DNA from: RBG-16-66-20 sp035517595
GTDB taxonomy: Bacteria; Pseudomonadota; Gammaproteobacteria; Burkholderiales; SG8-39
DNA: 5,620 bases
Assembly (NCBI GenBank): GCA_035517595.1
Contig: DATIYN010000032.1
Coordinates: 1 to 5,620, forward strand
Reading direction: 5' to 3'
Made by a program: the position numbers and the translations under genes. This document shows, one piece after another, positions 1 to 5,091 of the stretch. Position 1 is the first letter of the stretch. Every line of letters starts with the position of its first letter. The notes beneath the pieces are model-generated. The model ran no database searches, was not told the origin of the DNA, and saw only the letters and a program-made list of their open reading frames with translations.

Positions 1-107
1 TTGGCGGCGGTGCGGTTGTACACCGTGACGTCGTAGCCCTTGGCCTTCAGGTGGCCCGCCATGGGAAAGCCCATCACGCCCAGGCCGATGAATGAAACCT
101 TCGCCAT
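1..107 (-). CDS. 3-hydroxyisobutyrate dehydrogenase / tartronate semialdehyde reductase family protein (N-terminus, partial)
   Basis: Only the first 35 codons lie in the window; the gene runs off its low-coordinate edge. The peptide begins MAKVSFIGLGVMGFPMAGHL. This is the beta-strand, glycine-rich turn and helix of a Rossmann NAD(P)-binding domain, and it fits the 3-hydroxyisobutyrate dehydrogenase family signature (G-L-G-x-M-G-x-x-M-A), with His at residue 19 where Asn is more usual. Residues 31-33 are N-R-T at the end of the second strand; an Arg there usually goes with NADP(H) preference. The start is supported by an AGGAG Shine-Dalgarno (114-118) six bases upstream. Family members oxidise or reduce beta-hydroxyacids such as 3-hydroxyisobutyrate, tartronate semialdehyde and similar compounds. 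Which one applies here cannot be told, because the catalytic domain is missing. The family call is firm and the substrate is unknown. Confidence 0.85.
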   Translation of the reverse strand, partial: MAKVSFIGLGVMGFPMAGHLKAKGYDVTVYNRTAA

Positions 108-140
108 TACCTTCTCCTCGATGCAGTAGCGTTCAATTGA

Positions 141-267
141 ACCACGGAGACCACGGAGACCACGGAGGAAAGCGAAAACCCTTGGTGGCGTTTCGTGCCC
201 AAGCCGACGGGATCACGAAGCACACACATTTTCGGTTTTCCTCCGTGGTCTCCGTGATCTCCGTGGT
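141..267. repeat. Long intergenic inverted repeat built from 9-bp tandem units
   Basis: The left arm (141-171) and right arm (237-267) are reverse complements at 30 of 31 positions, separated by 65 bp. Each arm holds three 9-bp units: on the left CCACGGAGA twice, then CCACGGAGG (142-150, 151-159, 160-168), with the mirror image on the right (240-266). The only mismatch is in the middle unit. The interior contains a second, smaller stem: TTCGTG+CCC (192-200) against GGG+CACGAA (209-211, 214-219), with a 2-nt bulge. A single-stranded copy could therefore fold into a nested hairpin. The element fills most of the 205-bp gap between two co-oriented genes. Similar CCACGGAG-type tandem units recur between genes in many environmental bacterial genomes, as I recall, so it is probably a dispersed non-coding repeat. 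No run of T follows it, so it is not a standard intrinsic terminator. No target-site duplication is evident. Confidence 0.85.
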
Positions 268-312
268 GAAGAATCATCGCATCAACTCCGCGCCGACTTG
301 CGCGCTACTCCC

Positions 313-1275
313 CTAGTTCACCGGATTCGGGGGTTCGCGGCCTTCGAGCACAGCCGTCATATTAGCCGCGGCGGTGTTGCACATTGTGACGCGGGTCGCC
401 CGCGAGGCGCTGCCGATGTGCGGGGTGAGCACGACGTTGGAGAGCTTCAGGTACTCGGGCGCGAGCTTCGGCTCGCCTTCGAAGACGTCGAGGCCCGCGC
501 CGGCGATGCGCTTGTCGGCGAGCGCCTTCGCCAGCGCCGCGTCGTCCACGACGCCGCCGCGGGCGCTGTTCACGAGGATCGCCGTGGGCTTCATCTTCGC
601 GATCTCGCCGGCGCCGATGAGGTGGTGCGTCGCCGGGGAGTACGGCGCCATCACGACGACGAAATCGGATTGCGCGAGCAGCGCGTCGCGTTGCGCGTAC
701 TCCACGCCGAGGCGCGCTTCCTCCTCGGCCTGGAGTCGCGTGCGGTTGTGGTACAGCACGCGCATGTCGAATCCCCGGGCGCGCCGAGCCACCGCTTGCC
801 CGATGCGCCCCATGCCGATGATGCCGAGCGTGGCGTGGTGGATGTCCTGCCCCAGGAAATACTGCACGCCGAAGGCGATCTTCCAGTCGCCGCGGCGCAC
901 GTAGGCATCGGCTTCCGCGATGCGGCGGGCGGCGGCCATCAGCAGCGACCACGTGAGGTCCGCGGTGGTGTCGTCGAGGACGCCGGGCGTGTTGGTGACG
1001 CGGATGCCGCGCCGGGTGCATGCCGGCACGTCGATGTTGTTGTAGCCCACGGCGATGTTGGAGATCACGCGCAGGTCCGGGCACTGCTCGAGGATCGGCT
1101 CGTCGAAGCGGTCCATGACGGTGGCCATGGCGCCGCTCTTGCCCGCGAGGCGGCGCACCAGCTCCCCGGGCGGCCACGGGCTGTCCTCGGCGTTGTGCTC
1201 GACCTCGAACTTCCGGGAGAGCGCCTCGACGACCTCCGGAAAGACTCCCCGCGTGATGAGGACGCTCAGGGCCAT
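313..1275 (-). CDS. D-2-hydroxyacid dehydrogenase (glyoxylate/hydroxypyruvate/2-ketogluconate reductase type)
   Basis: This 320-residue protein has the normal length for the family, which reversibly reduces 2-oxo acids to D-2-hydroxyacids in the cytoplasm. The dinucleotide-binding motif is GIIGMGRIG (151-159). The catalytic triad is present: Arg239 in NSARGG, Glu268 in DVFEGEP and His286 in TPHIGSA. The Arg-to-Glu spacing of 29 matches phosphoglycerate dehydrogenase. The N-terminal substrate-domain segments ISNIAVGYNNID (71-82) and VTNTPGVLDDTTAD (93-106) resemble E. coli GhrB. The sequence YHNRTR (175-180) replaces the acidic residue typical of NAD-specific enzymes, so NADPH is the likely cofactor. 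There is no ACT domain, which argues against biosynthetic SerA. The start lies 12 bp after the large permease stop, in the same frame and with no clear Shine-Dalgarno, so translation is probably coupled to the transporter. The exact 2-oxo acid is not known; glyoxylate, hydroxypyruvate or a sugar-derived 2-keto acid are all possible. Confidence 0.92.
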   Translation of the reverse strand: MALSVLITRGVFPEVVEALSRKFEVEHNAEDSPWPPGELVRRLAGKSGAMATVMDRFDEPILEQCPDLRVISNIAVGYNNIDVPACTRRGIRVTNTPGVLDDTTADLTWSLLMAAARRIAEADAYVRRGDWKIAFGVQYFLGQDIHHATLGIIGMGRIGQAVARRARGFDMRVLYHNRTRLQAEEEARLGVEYAQRDALLAQSDFVVVMAPYSPATHHLIGAGEIAKMKPTAILVNSARGGVVDDAALAKALADKRIAGAGLDVFEGEPKLAPEYLKLSNVVLTPHIGSASRATRVTMCNTAAANMTAVLEGREPPNPVN

Positions 1276-1287
1276 CGGCGCGGCTGC

Positions 1288-2658
1288 TCAGTGCCCGGCG
1301 TAGAACTTGCTGGGCAGGTACAGGATGATCTGCGGGAAGATGATGCACAACGCGTTGCCCACCGCCTGCAGGCAGATGAACGGCACCGCGGCCTTGAAGA
1401 TCGTCGCCATGGTGATCTGCGGCGGGGCCACGCTCTTCAGGTAGAAGAGCGAGTACCCGAACGGCGGCGACAGGAACGCCATCTGCATGTTCACGATGAA
1501 GATCACGCCGTACCAGAGGGGGATGTCCTCGGGCTTAACGCCCTGGAGGCCGAAGACTCCCGTGAAGGCGAGCTTGGTGAGGATCGGCACGAAGATCGGC
1601 ACGGTGAGCAGCAGGATGCCGACCCAGTCGAGGAACATGCCCAGCACGAAGAGCACCAGCATCATGAGGCCCAGGATGCCGTAGGGTGGCAGGCCCGTGC
1701 CGAGGATGGAGTTGGCGACGAAATCCTGCCCGCCCTTGAAGATGAAGAAGCCCACGAACATGGTGGCGCCGAAGAAGATCCACATCACCATCGACGTGGC
1801 CTTGAGCGTCGCGATCGCCGCCTCGTTCAGCGTGACCCAGTTGAGCCGCCGGTTGAGCGCGCAGACGAAGAGCGCGCCGAAGGTGCCGATGCCCGCGGCC
1901 TCGACCGGCGTGGCGATGCCGAAGAAGATCACGCCCAGCACGAGGAGGATCAACCCGATGGGCGCCACGGTGTTGCGCAGCAGGCGCACCTTCTCGCGCA
2001 GGCTCACGCGCTCCTCGGGCGGCAGCGACGGGCCCAGCGAAGGGTTGATGTAGCAACGGATCGTGATGTAGGCGATGTACATGCCCGAAAGCAGCAGCCC
2101 CGGGAACACGGAGCCGATCAGCAGCTCGCCCAGCGATTGCTGCGCCACCACCGCGTACACGATCGCCATCACCGAGGGCGGGATCAGGATGCCGAGGGTT
2201 CCGCCGGCGAGGAGCGAACCGCACGCGAGCTTGGGGTCGTAGTTCTTGCGCAGCATGGCGGGCAACGCGATCATGCCCATGGTCACCTCGGTGGCGCCCA
2301 CCACGCCCACCATCGCCGCGAGCACGGTGCAGGCGAGCACGGTGGCCGAGGCGAGGCCGCCGCGCAGCGCGCCCAGCCACTTGTAGATGACGTCGAAGAG
2401 CTCCTCGATGATGCCGGCCTTCTCGAGCACCGCGGCCATGAAGATGAAGAGCGGCACCGCGGAGAGCTGGTAGTCCGTCATGAACGGGAAGACCCGCGAC
2501 GGCAGCATGTTCAGCACGGCGCTGTTGCCGAACACGAAGAGGCATATGACCGCGAGGCTGCCCGTGCAGAAGGCCATCGGCAGGCCCAGCATCAGCAGCA
2601 GCCCCAGCCCGCCGAACAGCACGACGCTCAGCCACTGGATCGGTATCTCGAGTCCCAT
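1288..2658 (-). CDS. TRAP transporter large permease (DctM family)
   Basis: This 456-residue, very hydrophobic inner-membrane protein is the ion-coupled transport subunit of the TRAP system; known relatives use a sodium gradient. It carries the family hallmark GGTLGILIPPS (152-162) and ATPVEAAGIG (249-258). DWVGILLLTVPIFVPI (344-359) and the late motif QMAFLSPPFGYSLFYLK (392-408) are what I associate with the longer mannitol/chloroaromatic-type (COG4664, FcbT3-like) large permeases rather than the roughly 425-residue dicarboxylate DctM. About a dozen membrane helices can be drawn. The start at 2658 was chosen because GGGGGAG (2666-2672) lies seven bases upstream and the N-terminus MGLEIPIQWL begins directly before the first helix. 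The frame stays open upstream to 3132, but that part is antisense-like shadow of the small permease gene. The start is only 2 bp after the preceding stop, a typical coupled permease pair. Substrate specificity is set mainly by the receptor. Confidence 0.95.
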   Translation of the reverse strand: MGLEIPIQWLSVVLFGGLGLLLMLGLPMAFCTGSLAVICLFVFGNSAVLNMLPSRVFPFMTDYQLSAVPLFIFMAAVLEKAGIIEELFDVIYKWLGALRGGLASATVLACTVLAAMVGVVGATEVTMGMIALPAMLRKNYDPKLACGSLLAGGTLGILIPPSVMAIVYAVVAQQSLGELLIGSVFPGLLLSGMYIAYITIRCYINPSLGPSLPPEERVSLREKVRLLRNTVAPIGLILLVLGVIFFGIATPVEAAGIGTFGALFVCALNRRLNWVTLNEAAIATLKATSMVMWIFFGATMFVGFFIFKGGQDFVANSILGTGLPPYGILGLMMLVLFVLGMFLDWVGILLLTVPIFVPILTKLAFTGVFGLQGVKPEDIPLWYGVIFIVNMQMAFLSPPFGYSLFYLKSVAPPQITMATIFKAAVPFICLQAVGNALCIIFPQIILYLPSKFYAGH

Positions 2659-2660
2659 CC

Positions 2661-3779
2661 CTATGCTCCCCCGCGCCGCAACAGCATGATGTCCTTCAAG
2701 AGCTTCGAGACGCCCTGCAACACGATGAGCGCAGCCCCGATCGGGATGCACAGCTTCACCGGCCAGTACTGCACCGCCCACTCGGTGAACGAGATCTCCG
2801 TGTTGTGGATGGCGTCGGAGGCGAAGCGCCAGCCGGTCACCAGCATCGTGATGGTGAAGATGAAGAAGAAGACCGACGAGACGATGTCGGCGATCGCCTT
2901 GCCGCGCGGCGAGAGGTGCGAGTACACGACGTCCACCCGCACGTGCTGGTCCTCGCGGTAGGCGTAGGCGCCCGAGATCATGTACTGCATGCCGAACATG
3001 AGGAACATGCTCTCGTGCACCCAGTTGGTGGGCGAGTTGAACACGAAGCGCGCGAGCACCTCGTAGTAGTAGACGAACACCGAGATGAGGGCCCAGTAGG
3101 CGACGAACTCGCCCGCCTTCGTGTTGAGCCACTCGATGCGGTCGGTGAAGCCGGTGTGCAGGCCGAGCGTGGGATCCTCGCCGGTGCCCTGCTCATGCAC
3201 TTCGGGAGGCGCGGCGGCCGGCGGCGGCGCCGCCTCGCCGCGCGCCTGGGCGCGCCGGACGATGCTGGGAATGAGGAAGGCGTCCACGAGCATGAGCACG
3301 GCGATCGCGATGCCGAGCCAGCGGGCGCGCGCGGTCCAGCCCTCCGAGACCGCCGCGGCGGCCGCGTAGTCCGCCTGGCCCTTCACCACGTCCGCGCGGG
3401 CCTTCTCGAGCGCCGCGCGCTCGTCGGCGGTGGGATTGGCGGGATCGACCGGCGCGGCCTGCTTCTCGGCCGTCTGCGCCTGCTCGAGCGCGGCGAAGGT
3501 GCGCGAGACGTCGTCGCGCACCTCGCGGACCTGGCTGTTGCAGTAGATCACGCCGAGGAAGAAGGGCAGGAACACGAAGCCCCACAGGCTCTTCAGGTAG
3601 AAGCGGTGAAGACCCGCGAAACCCGCGGTGAGCCAGAAGAGGTAGGCGGTGAACGCCATCGGCTCGCGCGGCGTGCCCTGGCGGCGTTGCTTCGCGACCA
3701 GGTACATCGCGACCAGGGGGAACAGCAGGAGGCCGCCCCAGTACATCCAGTGGGGCAGGACGAAGTTCAGCGACGGCAT
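2661..3779 (-). CDS. TRAP transporter small permease (DctQ family) with N-terminal TM2-type domain and helical linker
   Basis: At 372 residues this is about twice the usual 160-200 of a DctQ subunit. Residues about 220-365 are the DctQ domain: four membrane segments (about 222-242, 255-272, 295-316, 339-357) and the conserved stretch HVRVDVVYSHLSPRGKA (279-295). The extra N-terminal half has a helix at 11-29, then two helices around G-F-A-G-L-H-R-F-Y-L (53-62). That core matches the G-x-x-G-x-H-R-F-Y-L turn of TM2 domains. Residues about 84-148 are a charged Ala/Glu/Arg/Gln-rich segment likely to be helical or coiled coil. A fourth extra helix follows (153-171), then a Pro/Ala linker (184-193). 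One open frame spans everything with no sign of a frameshift, so I read it as a true fusion. The start at 3779 has only a weak upstream site (no AGGAG), and internal Met codons are no better. The role of the extension is unknown; helping subunit assembly or sensing is a guess. Confidence 0.9.
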   Translation of the reverse strand: MPSLNFVLPHWMYWGGLLLFPLVAMYLVAKQRRQGTPREPMAFTAYLFWLTAGFAGLHRFYLKSLWGFVFLPFFLGVIYCNSQVREVRDDVSRTFAALEQAQTAEKQAAPVDPANPTADERAALEKARADVVKGQADYAAAAAVSEGWTARARWLGIAIAVLMLVDAFLIPSIVRRAQARGEAAPPPAAAPPEVHEQGTGEDPTLGLHTGFTDRIEWLNTKAGEFVAYWALISVFVYYYEVLARFVFNSPTNWVHESMFLMFGMQYMISGAYAYREDQHVRVDVVYSHLSPRGKAIADIVSSVFFFIFTITMLVTGWRFASDAIHNTEISFTEWAVQYWPVKLCIPIGAALIVLQGVSKLLKDIMLLRRGGA

Positions 3780-3801
3780 TCGGCGGGCTTTCGGGAATCG
3801 G

Positions 3802-3826
3802 GCCCGGCCGCGGGAGGCGGCCGGGC
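3802..3826 (-). promoter_or_regulatory. GC-rich hairpin between receptor and small permease genes
   Basis: A perfect 10-bp stem (3802-3811 with 3817-3826, GCCCGGCCGC and its complement) encloses a 5-base loop. In the transcript it lies 7 bases after the receptor stop codon and 22 bases before the small permease start. No U-run follows, so it is not a canonical intrinsic terminator. In transporter operons such a hairpin commonly protects the upstream message from 3' decay or causes partial termination, so that more receptor than permease is made. Applying that role here is inference. Confidence 0.65.
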
Positions 3827-3833
3827 GGTCACG

Positions 3834-4982
3834 CTACGCGTTGATGCTGAGCCCCTTGTACATGTCCGGGGTCACGTACCCGACGGTCGGCGATTCCATC
3901 ACCTCGAGCTGCAGCTTGAAGAGCTTGGCCGCATCGGGGTCCTTGTTCGCCCACTTGAACCAGATCGGCACCGCGGCGCGCTGGAACTTGGGCAGGTCCT
4001 CCGCGGGCAGGCGGTTGACCTTGGTGCCGGCCTTCTCGAACTTGGGCCAGGTCTCCATGTCGGCCTTCTGGATCGCCGCATGGTGGATGTTGGAGTAGAC
4101 CTGGATTTCATCGTCGAGCCACTGCTTCATCTTCGGCGAGAGCTTGTTCCAGTGCTCCATGCCGACGCAGAAGTCCATAAGGTCGACCGGCTGGTAGATG
4201 GACTCGAGGCCCGCGGGGCCGGTCCATATGTAGCTGGTCACCTGCTGGAAGCCCAGGTCCCAGTTCACGGCGGGACCCACGTAGTCGGCCGCGTCCACGG
4301 TGCCCTTCTCGAGCGCCGAGAACACCTCGCCGCCGGGCAGCAGCGTGGTCTTCGCGCCGATCGCCGCGAACCCTTCGGCGATCATGCCGCCGGGCACGCG
4401 CAGCTTGAGGCCCTTGAAGTCCTCGATGGTGCGGATCGGCTTCTTCGAGTGGATGATGTTCGGGCCGTGGTGGATGCGGTTCACGTAGTGCACGCCCTGC
4501 TTGGCCATCACGTCGCGCGCCACCTGCAGGCCGCCCTTGCTGTAGAAGAAGATGTCCCACTCGTGCGGATAGCGCAGGCCCATGAGGTAGGAGCTGAGGA
4601 ACGCGGTGGCCGGCACCTTGCCCGCCCAGTACAGCGTGAACGAGTTCATCGCCTCGAGCACGCCGTTCTTCACGCCATCGAGCAGCTCGAAGTCGCCCAC
4701 CACTTCCTTGGCCGCGTAGGGCTTGAACTCCAGCTCCCCGCCGGTCTTTTCCTTGATCGTGCTGCACCACGCCTTGAACGTGGCGAGGCCCACGCCGGCA
4801 GGCCACGACGTCTGGACCCTCCAGGTGGTGCCCGCCGCCGCGGCGGTGCGGATGAACGGCGCCCCCAGGACCGTCGCCGCGCCCGTGGCGGCCGCGGCAG
4901 CGCCCAGGAACTTGCGGCGTGAGGTGGACTCGGTGGTTTCGATGGGAGCCGGCACGGCCGGCGCGTCGTCTTCTGATCTCAT
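3834..4982 (-). CDS. TRAP transporter solute receptor, Tat-exported (DctP/TakP/FcbT1 type)
   Basis: This 382-residue periplasmic receptor binds the substrate and delivers it to the membrane subunits. A 20-residue acidic, Pro-rich leader precedes the twin-arginine motif SRRKFLG (21-27), an Ala-rich hydrophobic stretch and a likely cleavage site near residue 50, so export in folded form by Tat is expected. The mature part shows the DctP-family core: DFKGLKLRVPGG (188-199), with Arg195 at the position that normally anchors the substrate carboxylate, then LLPGGEVFSALEKGTVDAAD (214-233). It resembles COG4663 proteins, which include the 2-oxoacid receptor TakP. From memory, TakP uses a Gln and a Glu-Trp pair around a sodium ion; the apparent equivalents here are Asn175 and Asp233-Tyr234, so the ligand may differ. 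The start at 4982 is fixed by AAGGAGG five bases upstream. A longer frame beginning at 5075 lacks a binding site and would run through the promoter. Two cysteines (73, 272) remain in the mature protein. Confidence 0.93.
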   Translation of the reverse strand: MRSEDDAPAVPAPIETTESTSRRKFLGAAAAATGAATVLGAPFIRTAAAAGTTWRVQTSWPAGVGLATFKAWCSTIKEKTGGELEFKPYAAKEVVGDFELLDGVKNGVLEAMNSFTLYWAGKVPATAFLSSYLMGLRYPHEWDIFFYSKGGLQVARDVMAKQGVHYVNRIHHGPNIIHSKKPIRTIEDFKGLKLRVPGGMIAEGFAAIGAKTTLLPGGEVFSALEKGTVDAADYVGPAVNWDLGFQQVTSYIWTGPAGLESIYQPVDLMDFCVGMEHWNKLSPKMKQWLDDEIQVYSNIHHAAIQKADMETWPKFEKAGTKVNRLPAEDLPKFQRAAVPIWFKWANKDPDAAKLFKLQLEVMESPTVGYVTPDMYKGLSINA

Positions 4983-4987
4983 GAGCT

Positions 4988-4993
4988 CCTCCT
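4988..4993 (-). promoter_or_regulatory. Strong Shine-Dalgarno of the TRAP receptor gene
   Basis: On the minus strand AAGGAGGAGCTC directly precedes the ATG at 4982, with the AGGAGG core five bases from the start. It decides the start codon over the upstream in-frame ATG at 5075. It is far stronger than the sites before the small permease and the dehydrogenase, which fits high receptor output. Confidence 0.8.
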
Positions 4994-5029
4994 TGGATTC
5001 GTTATCGTGCTCTTGCGAGATGCTCCGAA

Positions 5030-5058
5030 ATCCTAGTCCGCGCCATGGGCCAAGGCAA
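5030..5058 (-). promoter_or_regulatory. Candidate sigma70-type promoter of the TRAP operon
   Basis: On the minus strand TTGCCT (5053-5058) and TAGGAT (5030-5035) are separated by exactly 17 bases. Each matches the -35 or -10 consensus at four of six positions. A start near 5023 would give a leader of about 40 bases before the receptor ATG. It lies in the only sizeable gap upstream of the operon. The match is moderate, and a promoter further upstream or another sigma factor is possible. Confidence 0.4.
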
Positions 5059-5081
5059 GCAATACGCGGCGCCATTGGCCC
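5047..5081. promoter_or_regulatory. Imperfect inverted repeat overlapping the candidate -35
   Basis: GGGCCAA (5047-5053) and TTGGCCC (5075-5081) are perfect 7-bp inverted copies 21 bp apart. With single-base bulges the similarity extends outward (CAT) and inward (GG). The left half touches the candidate -35 box. It could be a regulator binding site or an RNA hairpin closing the upstream transporter transcript. There is no U-run, and a chance occurrence in GC-rich DNA cannot be excluded. Confidence 0.3.
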
Positions 5082-5091
5082 GATGGGCGAG

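Noticed and set aside
289..304. Small CGCGC/GCGCG hairpin just after the dehydrogenase stop, considered as a terminator
   Set aside because: Only a 5-bp stem and no T-run follows on the minus strand; such stems are common by chance at this GC content.
92..316. Plus-strand 74-codon frame rich in His-Gly-Asp and Ser-Val-Val repeats
   Set aside because: It is a translation of the inverted repeat and its tandem 9-bp units, overlaps two minus-strand genes and resembles no protein; the peptide repeats come from the DNA repeat.
298..2961. Plus-strand open frame of 887 codons antisense to the dehydrogenase and both permease genes
   Set aside because: Composition is dominated by Arg, His, Glu, Asp and Ala with no domain, as expected opposite GC-biased genes; the minus strand has clear family motifs throughout.
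2659..3132. Upstream extension of the large permease reading frame
   Set aside because: The added residues are Arg/His/Leu-rich, out of frame with the small permease that clearly occupies this DNA, and the Shine-Dalgarno at 2666-2672 points to the start at 2658.
2805..4922. Plus-strand open frame of 705 codons antisense to the small permease and receptor genes
   Set aside because: Same low-complexity antisense composition and no recognisable motif or suitable start context.
4983..5075. 31-residue N-terminal extension of the TRAP receptor from an ATG at 5075
   Set aside because: It would cross the candidate promoter, has no ribosome site, and would bury the twin-arginine signal far from the N-terminus; the ATG at 4982 has an excellent site.
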